The translations under genes and the position numbers were made by a program. The notes under the pieces were generated by a model. That model searched no databases. It saw only the letters and a list, made by a program, of their open reading frames with translations, and had not been told where the DNA came from. Below, one piece after another: positions 1 to 9,694 of a stretch of DNA of 64,000 nt. The first letter of the stretch is position 1. Every line of letters starts with the position of its first letter. The stretch comes from Falciphora oryzae (taxonomy: Eukaryota > Ascomycota > Sordariomycetes > Magnaporthales > Magnaporthaceae): contig JNVV01000030.1 of NCBI GenBank assembly GCA_000733355.1, forward strand, positions 285,487 to 349,486, read 5' to 3'.

Positions 1-577
1 AAAGGTCGAAGGAAATGTCCTTATCGTATTTTTTCCCTTCGTACTCGACGGTAAAGGGCTACTCCGTTTGCTTAAAACCGGACGCTAACATCTTATCGTA
101 CTATTCGCTTTCGGTAAGTGCTAAATAGGATTAATCAAAATGTTACAATTAAGCTTTGCTTTTAAAGTAAAACACTTAGGGAAAGTGCTAAACAGTACAT
201 TTAATAGGGGTTGCTTTAAGGGAATTGGGAAACTGGTGACAGAAGTTTGGATTGCTTGCCTAAGGGGGTACTTTGGAGCTAATTTAAATTGATTAATGCT
301 AAGGCCTTAGTTAATAGCTATCTATTTGTTAAAAAACCTTTTCCTTATATATACAACCTATTTCCAGCCAGTTTTGGCGTAATGCTTGTTTAATGTAATA
401 TATTATAATCAACCCCGATCCAACATATCATTTTAGCTAGGAGTAATATATCTAAATCCGATATATCGCATTTATCGCCGGTTAGTGTTACGTAATTCCA
501 CCTCCCCTAATTGCGGGGTTAAGGCTTCGCGCTAGGGTTTGGTCCCAGCCCTCCTATCCTTATACGTCGTCCCCACG
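1..577 (-). mobile_element. degraded gypsy element G, 3'-side fragment
   Basis: AT-rich, stop-riddled sequence with no usable reading frame. It lies immediately left of gypsy A, whose 5-bp duplication (CCACG at 573-577 and 7544-7548) shows that this stretch was contiguous with the sequence starting at 7549. I therefore read it as the 3' side of the same degraded minus-strand gypsy element G. No LTR matching the LTR at 25341-25556 is visible here, so the left end of G is probably beyond the window. Confidence 0.45.
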
Positions 578-863
578 TGTAACAAGGGGTCAAAGACGGC
601 TTGGAGAAAGAATCTCTAAATTGCAGATAATCTTTCTATGGGCTCAAGAAATGCTTAAGGAAAAAGGAATCTTTCATAGAGGACATAGGAGATGGCAGGG
701 TTTATATAAACCACCTTGTAATCCGTACGAAGTATCGAGTACATGATTCACACTGCCCCTCCGGCCTTCGGCCTTTAGGCCTCGGGGCCGTTGGGCACCT
801 ATACCGGTTCCCGGACCTTCTGTAGGGCCGATTAGGTGAGTCCACAGGTTCTTCCGTGTGACA
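578..863 (-). repeat. 3' LTR of gypsy A
   Basis: 286-bp LTR, the 3' copy because the element reads on the minus strand. It begins TGTCACACGG and ends CTTGTTACA on that strand. The pol reading frame runs into it and stops at 832-834. Confidence 0.93.
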
Positions 864-878
864 CTATCCTCCTCTTCC
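864..878 (-). promoter_or_regulatory. polypurine tract of gypsy A
   Basis: On the minus strand GGAAGAGGAGGATAG directly precedes the 3' LTR. This is the expected plus-strand DNA priming site. It overlaps the coding frame of the chromodomain C-terminus. Confidence 0.75.
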
Positions 879-3800
879 TAGGGCGCGTTTCGAAACCTTT
901 TAAAGCCCGCTTAAGGGATGCGGCTGTGCCTATATCTTGTAGCACGCGGGGGTCCCTAGGCTTATCGGGGTTAAGCCGATAAAAAGCAACAACGTGTTGC
1001 TTAAATCCGTCGGTATCGAAATGCTCCCAGGGTTCCCACGTCCAGTTCTTTTTGCGTAAATAATCTTCCCATCGGACAAGGTAACGAACCTTTCCGCCTG
1101 TATCCATGGAATCCATAACCTTTTTTACAACGAAATCTCCTATAACCGAAGGGGCCTCCCGCAATACCTGGTCAGGGTCAGGTCGTACCTAAATGCTAGA
1201 GCGGTAGGGTTCGATAAAGGACACGTGGAAAGCGTTATAGATTTTCCAGGTTTTAAGCAGGGCCAGTCGTACCGCCGTAGGAGAAATAACCTTAAGGATC
1301 CGGAAAGGCCCGAGCATTTTGGCATCGAATTTCTTGGCGGGGCGACGGGTCTTTATGTGCCGGGCGTTTAACATAACGAACTGTCCTTCGGTAAGGACCG
1401 GCGAGGGGCTTCTCCTTTTGTCGGCCCAATGCTTTATTCGTTCCCGGGCTTTCTCGAGGTGTTGTTTGGCTTTTTCGTGCACCTAGGTCATCTAATGCCG
1501 GTAGAGTTGGCTTGCTGGATTGCGTACTCGTCCTAGGAAAGGGGGATTATTGGAAGCTGGGTGGTACCCGTAGTTGGCGAAAAAGGGAGTAATGGAGGTA
1601 CTTGCCGAAAATATATTATTATAGGCAAATTCCGCCGTGGGTAATAGCTCGACCCAGTTGGTTATTTCGTAATTTACGAAAAACCTAAAGTAAGCTTCCA
1701 GGCTTTGGTTAAGCCTTTCGGTTTGTCCATCCGTTTAGGGATGGAAGGCAGTGCTCATTTTTGGCTTAATACCTACCAAACGGAGGAAGTCTTTCCACAA
1801 ATGGCTCGTAAATCTGGAATTTTTATCAAAGATAATATCTAAAGGCACACCGTGCAGTCGCCAGTATTCTTTGGCGAAAATGCGGATAAGGTCATCCGAC
1901 TTCTTACCCTCGACTTTAAGGGGGACGAAATGCGCCATCTTGGTAAAAAGGTCTACCATTACCCAAATTGAATCGCACCCATCGCTTAAAGGAAGGTCCG
2001 TGATAAAGTCCATAGCCACCGTTTTCCAGGGCTGGTAATGCAGCTCCATGGGTTGTAAGGGTCCAAAGGGGGCATGCCTTAAGGCCTTATTACGTTAGCA
2101 CTCCAGGCATCCCCTTACGTATTCCCGGACTTTTGCCTCGATATTAGGCCACCAAAAGTGCCAAGTAATTAACTCGAAGGTTTTATCCATACCCATATAT
2201 CCAGCGACTTTTATGTCATATTCGGACTCGAGGACTTCCTTTTGCAAGGCCTCCGTTAGCACCCACAATCTTTCCTTATAATAAAAGAAGCCATCCTCAA
2301 CTTCTTCACCCTTTTCGGGCTTCTAAAAGCGGCCCTAATATTCGGAATCCGATATACCAGCTTGCTTAACTTTATTAATAAATTCCGTAGCCCACTTTAG
2401 GATTAAAATACTGCAAAGCCGGCCTAAGGACAGGAAGAAAAAAGGTGCTCCTTGCGGCAAAGCTTCTTCCATAGGGTTATCTCCTTATCCTTCCAAGGCC
2501 GAAATTTTTGCTGGGAAGTGTTTTTCTTACAAAATCGTCGTAATCGGCTAATCCTTACTCCCCCTTTTCTCAGGTTTGTACTGGGGTAATCTCGACAGCA
2601 CATCGGCCTTTTCATTTTGCTTTCCTAGCCGGTAATTAATTATAAACCAATAACCAGCCAGCTATTATGCCCATCTAACTTGCTTTCGATTAAAAACTTT
2701 GGCCGTTAGGAAATATTCGAGGTTCCGGTAATCCGTATAAACCTCTATCCGGTGCTTTGCCCCTTCGAAATAATACCTCCACCTAACGAAGCAGTCGACG
2801 ACCGCCAAAAGTTCCTTATCGTGGATTTTATAGTTAATTTCGGCGGGCGACATTTTGCGTGAATGGAAAGCAACGGGGTGTAGTTTATTGGTTTCGGGGT
2901 CCCTTTGGGATAACACCCCTCCAAGGGCAAAGTCCGAAGCGTCCACTTCAACTTGTGCTGGAAGAGATAGGTCGAAATGCCGGAATATCAGAAGCGAAAC
3001 GAAAGCGACTTTAAAGGCTTCGAAGGCCTGTTCCATTTCGGGGGTCCATCGCCATTGGCTTTTAGGCAAGGCGTTGGCCGTCGTTATAGGCCTAACGATT
3101 CCTAAAAACCCCTTAATAAACCTCCTGTAAAAGTTAGCAAAGCCGACGAACGACTGGAAGTCCTTAAGGCAGTTGGGGGTCTTCCATTAGATGATAGCAT
3201 CAACTTTGTCCTTGGACATTGCGATGCCCTCGGGTCCTATTATGTAACTAAGGAACTCAACCTCGTGCACCCTCTAAACGCATTTGCGAGGGGCCACGGC
3301 CAGGTTATGTTTGGTAAGGCGGCGAAGCACCTCCTTTACCAAACTATCGTGTTGTTCCTTGGTCTCTGCGTATATTAGGAGGTTATCCAAATACACGAGG
3401 AGCCCGGCATCGATAAGGTCCATAAAGATATGGTTCATCATGCTTTAGAAGGTGGCGGGGGCGTTGATAAGGCCCATAGGCATAACCGTGAACTCGAAGA
3501 CGCCGTATTTGCAGCGGAAGGCCGTAAGCCATTCGTGCCCTTTTTTCATCCGAATCAGGTTAAACCCGGTTTTGAGGTCGATCTTCGTTTTCCATTTGGC
3601 ATTCCGAAGTCGATCCTGGAGCTCCGTAATAAGCGGGATAGGGCACCGAATCGGAATCGTTTTGGCGTTTACGTCCCTGTAGTCGACCACCACCCTTAAG
3701 GGATCGAGGGGGTCTTTCTTTTCTGCGAACATAAGGGGCGAACTGTTAGCAGTTTTGCATGGCCTGGCCCGACCGATTCGTACCTGCTTTTCCAGCCACG

Positions 3801-4992
3801 GCTTTAGGACATCCAATTCCCTTTGGCTTATTGGGTACAAGGGGCCATGGGTTAATTGAGCTCCTTCTTTAAGGTGAATTTCGTGGTCCCAGGGCTGATG
3901 ATCGGGAAAACGGGTGGCAGCCGCTTCCGTCATAATAGGGAGAAATTCCCTAAACTCCTGTAGCACCGATTCGAGGCCGTCCGAATCCGCTTTGGTCACT
4001 TCCTTAAAGGAAGGAATACCGTGCCCGTATTTAATAGCGGCAATAATCGCGGGCTCGACTGTTTTCATATTCTCCCGAAGGCGTAAGCCTTTGGGCGGCC
4101 GTAAATCCTGTGGCTTTCGGGCCCGGGGCTTGTTGCACTTCCGGCATTTGTCCGAATCCATCCGGATATCCCGAAGGTCGCGATCCAGTAACCCCAGCGG
4201 TGGGTGTTGCCTTTGCCATGCGAAGGGCAGGATAATATCGCAATCTGGATCCGTAGGACTAACTTCGAACGTTTCCGTAAAATAGTGCGTTTTGTGCCGG
4301 AGGGTAACGTCGACGACTAGTTGCTTTCCGGCCTCTGGTTCGATTTTCCCTGAAAAGGAGGTCATCACGCGAGGGATAGCTCTGTCAACCAGGTGACCCG
4401 GGAGTTGCTCCGCTATTTTGTCTAATATAACCTTCGTATCGCTGCCTCCGTCTAAAAGGACCCGGACAGGTATCTCTTTCGATCCCCTCGCCCGTATGTG
4501 CATGCGAAGGATTGGCCTTGCGAGTTCCCTATCCGTTAAAGGCCTTCGTGCAGCAGCGACGGTCGATGGTTGTCAACAGTCATCGTCCGATTCCGAATCT
4601 AATAGTTCAAAGATTCGTGGTTCGCTCGGGGCTTCTGAGGTGAGGCCAGCGATTTTAGCCTTTTTGGCCTGTGGTTGTTCCTCCTGTTCGTCCGTTGCAG
4701 GGCGTTTAAAAATGGATTTGGCACCGGCCGTTTTTGCTGGTGTAGGAGGGAGTTCCTTGCCGTTGGTGTCCTTTTTGGCGTAGCATTCTAACGTATGGTG
4801 CCCTTCTCTTCCGCAGCGCCAGCAGTCGGCCTTGGCCAACTTTCGTGCGTCGATATCGCGTTATTCGACCCCTTCGAGTGCCAGTTTGGTCGTAATCCAA
4901 ACGTTACTCTTTTTGCCGGTTTTATCGTTGGCCTTCTTTCCAGAACGGGAGCTTGAGGATGGATTTTGGCTTTTGTCTTTGGAGCCTTTGCT

Positions 4993-7158
4993 TTAGCGAC
5001 GGCCCGCGTTCGAGCGCTCCGAAGTCGAAACGGGCTCGTTTTTTCCCTTATCCTTCGGGGTTAGCCCAGGGTCCTGGAGCATAACCTCGTGGATTTTGCC
5101 GGCTTCCTGGATTGCGGCGAGGAATTTTTCGTCCGTATCAGGGACTCCTCCGCAACGGGAATATACCAATTTGGTAATTTCCTTTGGAAGGGTGCGGGAA
5201 ATGTGCTCCCTGAATATAACGCCGGACCATTGGACCGCTTCGTTAAGGTTAAGGAGCTCAGTAAGGTACTGAACGGTATCTCCTTTGTATTTAAGCTCCC
5301 GCATTTTTTTAGCGTTGCGCTGGTGTTCGGTGGCGTCCCGGAAGCGTTCCTGTAGGGCCGCCGAATAGGCCCGCCAGTTGTCTTCGAGCTGCGCGCTTCG
5401 AAGGGACCGAAGGCGTTGATGGTGCCAAACTTGTGCGTTTTCCGTAAGTAAGGACCCGACCCAATTAACTTTAACTGTATCGTTAGGAAAGCTTTCGACG
5501 TAGGTCTCCATATAGGAGGTAACGCGAAGCCACCATGGCCTAAATTTAGCCAGGTCCTTGCCGTCGTAACTGGGTGGCTTGTTAAGCTGGATTGGGTTGA
5601 TGACGGCCGTAGGGATCGGACCACGCGGGCGAACAGTTCCTTGTTGGATGGCTTTAATGAGGTCCCGCAAATCGGGGTCTTTGGAGGCCCGTCCGTTATT
5701 TTCGGGGGTATCGTTTTCCGAGGAGGAGTCCGAAGGTTTTAAAGGTTCCGAAGGAATAGCAATATGCTCGGGAGGTTCGTTAGGTGGCCCCTGGGGAGGC
5801 CCTTGAAGAAGTTCTCCGAAGCTTCCGGAGTGCCTGGGACCTGCCGTTGCGGCCCTGTACTGTTGTTGGGCAGCGGAGGTAATAGCCCGAACTTGTTGCC
5901 GTCGGAGGTTATCGGATGATAGGGGGTCCTGAAGACCTTGGCGTGATGATGCCGACGTTTTAAGCGCCGATTGGGGTAGCGGTTTCTCCGTAGAAGGGAC
6001 GGGTTCTTCCCTTTCTGGAGTGCTTTGACGTGAGCCCGGTGGAAGGGACGACCTTTGGAGGGCCGAAAGTACCGTAGCTGATTTAGGCCGCCTTCCTTGT
6101 GCCGCAAGTCGCCGGCTTTCCCGTACGGCGTCCCTAACGAGCTGATGCGTTTGGGCCAATATGCGCCGTTCGGCATTAGTGAGGGCTTCGGGCGATACGT
6201 GCTCCTTAGTTAGGAGATCCTGGATTTGGGCATCCTTATTAACGGCCCAGTTAGTAACTTTTTCCTCGAAGGTGGAAAGTCGTGTTTGTAGGTCCTGCAA
6301 ATGGTTTTGTTGGGCCCGAGTAACGTCCCGGAGCTGAATTAGGGCCTCCGAACGGGTTTGTTGCTTTTCGGCCAAAGTGGCGATTGTGGCCCAGATTTGT
6401 TGTGCAAATGCCTGGCTTTTTCCGATAATCCGTTGCCGGAATGCCTTTTGTTGATCGGCGGAAGCGATTAGGCCTTTTTTATATAAAGAAACGACGGTAT
6501 GGTACGCGTGGGTAATGCGGTCGTAATGGGTCCTGATTTCGCGGATTTGTTCCCGATCGGCGAGGATTTCCTGGCTCACACCTCGGGATAGGGCCGAAAT
6601 TGCTTCGTGCGTATTGATGAATTCCCGCTGGATTTCGGTCATCCAGCCCGGGGGGTTTTGAAAGCGTCCCACGGATATAAGGGCTTGTTGTTCGAGGGCC
6701 ATGTCGAAGGGGGGTGCCGAATACAGGATAAGTGCCCTTTGATCGTCGAGCATAGGTGTATTTTGACGTTCTCTCGGTGCAGACCGGGAGGGGCCTTCGG
6801 GGGCTTTTCCGGCCGCTTTTTTAGATTGGGCCGGCATGGTATCGGCAGGTATACCGGAATCGCTAGGCAAAGAAGGGGATTCCATAGCCGGCATGCCAAA
6901 GTCGCTTGGTAAAGAAGGAGATGTCGTTGCAGACGAGATGAGGGGGTCCGGTTCCCTGTATTCCTGGGCAGAGTAAAATCCCAAGGGTATAAGGGAGAAT
7001 TTCCGGCCTTTTTTGGAGTCCCGTGGTTTCTTTAGGGCGATTGAGAGGGTGAAACGACCCTCCTGTATATTCTTTTCGCTTTCACCCGTTCGAGAACACC
7101 GGTGACAGTTAAAATGTTTGTGGTGTGGCCCCAGGGTTTTATTCGCTAAAGAAGGCAA
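4993..7158 (-). CDS. intact Gag part (721 codons) of gypsy A
   Basis: The longest open frame in the window. The N-terminus has a lone CxxC (CHRC), followed by Ser/Pro-rich stretches, a long glutamine- and arginine-rich helical region around residues 200-370, another disordered part, and a C-terminal capsid-like region containing PPSYDGKDLAKFRPWWLRV, which matches the start of the retrotransposon gag domain. The frame ends at a TAA (4993-4995) that is probably a mutation, since the frame carries on into the zinc knuckle at about 4800. It is long for a fungal Gag, because the N-terminal extension before the capsid domain is some 500 residues. If still expressed it would give a capsid protein lacking the nucleic-acid-binding knuckle. 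Confidence 0.8.
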   Translation of the reverse strand: MPSLANKTLGPHHKHFNCHRCSRTGESEKNIQEGRFTLSIALKKPRDSKKGRKFSLIPLGFYSAQEYREPDPLISSATTSPSLPSDFGMPAMESPSLPSDSGIPADTMPAQSKKAAGKAPEGPSRSAPRERQNTPMLDDQRALILYSAPPFDMALEQQALISVGRFQNPPGWMTEIQREFINTHEAISALSRGVSQEILADREQIREIRTHYDRITHAYHTVVSLYKKGLIASADQQKAFRQRIIGKSQAFAQQIWATIATLAEKQQTRSEALIQLRDVTRAQQNHLQDLQTRLSTFEEKVTNWAVNKDAQIQDLLTKEHVSPEALTNAERRILAQTHQLVRDAVRESRRLAAQGRRPKSATVLSALQRSSLPPGSRQSTPEREEPVPSTEKPLPQSALKTSASSRQGLQDPLSSDNLRRQQVRAITSAAQQQYRAATAGPRHSGSFGELLQGPPQGPPNEPPEHIAIPSEPLKPSDSSSENDTPENNGRASKDPDLRDLIKAIQQGTVRPRGPIPTAVINPIQLNKPPSYDGKDLAKFRPWWLRVTSYMETYVESFPNDTVKVNWVGSLLTENAQVWHHQRLRSLRSAQLEDNWRAYSAALQERFRDATEHQRNAKKMRELKYKGDTVQYLTELLNLNEAVQWSGVIFREHISRTLPKEITKLVYSRCGGVPDTDEKFLAAIQEAGKIHEVMLQDPGLTPKDKGKNEPVSTSERSNAGRR

Positions 7159-7244
7159 CAGTTGGGGCTTGGGGGTGCCGACTGACAGGGCTTTTCCAAA
7201 GCTTAGGAGGAAAGATAGTGAGGCTTCCGTTAGGGGGCAGAGCG

Positions 7245-7257
7245 TAGAAAGATTATT
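7245..7257 (-). promoter_or_regulatory. candidate self-priming primer binding site of gypsy A
   Basis: Immediately after the 5' LTR, the minus strand reads AATAATCTTTCTAC. Twelve bases (ATAATCTTTCTA, 7245-7256) are perfectly complementary to TAGAAAGATTAT inside the 5' LTR (7307-7318). The LTR copy lies about 70 bp downstream of a TATA-type motif (TTTATATAAA). A primer binding site complementary to the 5' end of the element's own RNA is the signature of the Tf1/sushi self-priming mechanism. I did not recognise a tRNA 3' end in this position. Confidence 0.6.
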
Positions 7258-7543
7258 TGTAACAAGGGGTTAAAGACGGCTTGGAGAAAGAATCTTTAGA
7301 TTGCAGATAATCTTTCTATGGGCTCAAGAGATGCTTGAGGAAGAAGGAATCTTTCATGGAGGACATAGGAGATGGCAGGGTTTATATAAACCACCCTGTG
7401 ATCCGTGCGAAGTATCGAGTACATGATTCACACTGCCCCTCCGGCCTTCGGCCTTTGGGCCTCGGGGCCGTTGGGCACCTATACCGGTTCCCGGACCTTC
7501 TGTGGGGCCGATTAGGTGAGTCCACAGGTTCTTCCGTGTGACA
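7258..7543 (-). repeat. 5' LTR of gypsy A
   Basis: 286-bp LTR, identical in length to the 3' copy. It contains a TATA-type motif near 7381-7390 and the segment complementary to the primer binding site (7307-7318). It is flanked on the right by the target duplication CCACG (7544-7548). Confidence 0.93.
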
Positions 7544-7548
7544 CCACG

Positions 7549-9694
7549 CGTCGTAGTGTGGTCGTAACATAATATCCTTTGGGGGCTCCGGCTTTTAATG
7601 CTGTTGCGGCAACGGGTCGTTCGGAAACTTGCGAAATCGATCTGCGTGGAAAAAATTCGAGCCCTTATATCCCGGTAGCACCTTAAAAACGAAACTATAG
7701 CCTCGTTTTTCCAGCACCTTCCATAAGCCGGCGTACTAAAAATTTAAACGGGTTATAAACGCTGCAATTATAAAACCCTTTTTCCGAACAAATACCAAAT
7801 CGCCGACTTTAAAGTCTACCGGGCGTCGCTTTTTATTAGCCTGGATCTTTTGGGCCTTTTACGCGGCTAATGCGTTATTGTAAACCAGATCCTGCACGGC
7901 TTTAATCTCCTTTACCAATTCCAAAGCTTTTTGCTATCGTTCGTTCTCGACGTTAGTTAAAAGCAGTTTTTAAAATAGCGGGTTCCGGGGTTCGCAACCC
8001 AATAAAACCTTTAAAAGGGCCATGCCTAAAAACGAGTGCCATACGGCGTTATAAGCAAAATTGAAGGCGGGAAAATGCACGCTCCATTGCTTTTGGTACT
8101 TATCTACGTAAAACCGTAACTGTTAGTCCAATTTAGCATTAGTAATTTTAATTGCGCCTTAAATTTGCGGATAAAAGGCGCTACCGTAACGGTATTTCGT
8201 ACCTATAAGTTTGTTAAACGTAGCAAAAAACTTAAAAATAAAAGGACCTGCGTTATTTAACAGCTAAACGGAAAGGCAACCCAAAATACGGTATAATTGC
8301 CGGTAATACCGTATCGCAAAAACCTCGGCGGTATCGGTTTTATAACCTAAAAACGTGCATTTAATTCTATTAAATTTGCAAACGAAAACCCAAACGTAAT
8401 CGTAGCCGTAATCGTCTTTTGGTATATCTTTGCCATCGATAGCGACTTGTTCCTAAACGACCTTAGGGACGGGTAATAAATGCAACAAACCAAATGTTTT
8501 ATTATATTTAAACTTATTGTGGTAGCATTCGTAGCAATTGTTAACATATCGGCGGACGTTTTTATTTATACCTTCCTAAAAATAGTCCCTTTTAAAAAAG
8601 CGGATAGTTTTATTCTAACCGCCGTAAGCGAAAATCGGGGGGGCGTAGGTTTCGCGGATAAACGCGGTGCGAAAAGCAATTTTTCCGTTTATCGTTAAAA
8701 GCGGTACCACGAATCGGCTTTTTTAATAACCCAAACCTTACTAAATGTTTTCAAATCGCATAAATTTAGCGAAATCGGCCCCGTAAATGTTTTAAACCGT
8801 CGAGGTAATTGCTTGGATTTAGGCCGGAACAATTTTGGGCATTTTTAAAGCTGGACCTAAAACTTTTTTAAAGGGAACGAGCGTAAGGAAACGCTCCTTT
8901 ACCTTTTAAGCTTTAACCGTAAGCGACTTAACCGTTTTCCGGGATAAAGCATCGGTAACGACGTTTTCCTAGCCTCGGCGGTATTAAAACTAGTAGTCGA
9001 AATCAGTGAAATACGTGCTCCATTTTATTTAGCGGATACTAAACTTTTATTTAGTTATAAAATAAACGAGGGCTTAATAATCCGTAACGATAGTAATTTT
9101 CGATCCCCATAATTTAGCTTCGAAATGCTTAAGCGTTTAAATAACGGCGAAAAGTTTTCGATTTTAAATCGGGTACGTTCGTTTAATTGGAAATATGGTT
9201 TTATTAAAGTAACCCATTAGTTTCCAAATCCCGTTTTTTTATTGTTACTAAACAACTCCTCCTATAGCGTTGCGTAACGCGTCGGCTTCGATTCGGATCG
9301 GGCGTTCCGGGGTAAAAAACGCTAAAACTGGGGCTTCGGTAGCCAGCTTTTTTATTTTTTTAAAGGCGTCCTTTTATTTAGGCCCCATTTCGAAGGTAGC
9401 GTTTTTTTTAAAAAAACGTGTTAAAGGTTCGGCACCGTCGCTTGCGTAATGATAAAACATTCGCACGTAGTTGCACAATCCAAAAAAGGATTTAACCGTA
9501 AATTTGTTAGTAAGGTCCTCGAATTTCCAGTTGGTAATAGCGGCTATTTTAGTAAAGTTTATCCGGACGCTTTAGCCGATTTCGATAACTAAGCCTAGGT
9601 ATTCTAATATCGTAGTATTAAACCGGCTTTTTTTAATATCTTTTTAAAAGTGGGCTTAGTTTAACCGGTAAATAACCTTTTCGATATAAGCCTA
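7549..9694 (-). mobile_element. gypsy element G, RNase H to integrase fragment (heavily RIP-mutated)
   Basis: Very AT-rich with stop codons in all frames, but a minus-strand frame at about 9240-9330 still reads PVLAFFTPERPIRIEADA followed by NAIGGV, the start of a gypsy RNase H domain. The rest, down to 7549, would be RNase H C-terminus, integrase and 3' region, none of it individually legible. It continues across pogo A into the RT fragment starting at 11532. Open frames of 60-70 codons here (for example 8480-8698 plus) are shadows in low-complexity DNA and are not annotated. Confidence 0.75.

Larger units (their letters stand above)
832..7158 (-). pseudogene. Gag-Pol polyprotein of gypsy A, one frame broken by nonsense codons
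   Basis: Every coding block of the element lies in the same minus-strand frame from 7158 down to 832, about 2109 codons, so Gag and Pol were a single ORF and only point mutations broke it. Blocks in order: a Gag-type part of 721 aa (4993-7158) with a Retrotrans_gag-like region near residues 520-680; CCHC knuckle CWRCGREGHHTLEC (4573-4839); aspartic protease with LLDGGSDTK and reverse transcriptase with VVVDYRDVNAKT (3445-4503); RNase H with VEVDASDFALGGVLS (2665-3069); integrase core (1735-2049, first catalytic Asp in MDFITDLPL, second in the block near FDKNSRFTS); integrase C-terminus (1189-1482); chromodomain (832-1164, RYLVRWEDYLRKKNWTWEPW). The RT catalytic box reads YLDN at 3382-3393 instead of YLDD, so the enzyme is probably dead even apart from the stops. 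Confidence 0.92.
578..7543 (-). mobile_element. complete Ty3/gypsy chromodomain LTR retrotransposon (element A)
   Basis: A 6966-bp element on the minus strand, bounded by two 286-bp LTRs and by a perfect 5-bp target duplication CCACG at 573-577 and 7544-7548. The LTRs have TG...CA ends. The internal order is Gag, CCHC knuckle, protease, reverse transcriptase, RNase H, integrase and a C-terminal chromodomain, which is the order of chromoviruses of the Ty3/gypsy group. The two LTRs differ at about 12 positions by my count, all transitions, with the left copy carrying mostly A or T, so the element is moderately old and lightly RIP-mutated. It is inserted into the older, far more degraded gypsy element G. 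Two solo LTRs of the same family occur elsewhere in the window (40920-41204, 52413-52707). Confidence 0.93.

Noticed and set aside
486..7569. TGTTACG (486) and CGTAACA (7563-7569) as ends of an LTR of gypsy G interrupted by gypsy A
   Set aside because: Joined length would be about 112 bp against 216 bp for the other G LTR, the two do not align, and the flanks (GTTAG, TAATA) do not form a target duplication.
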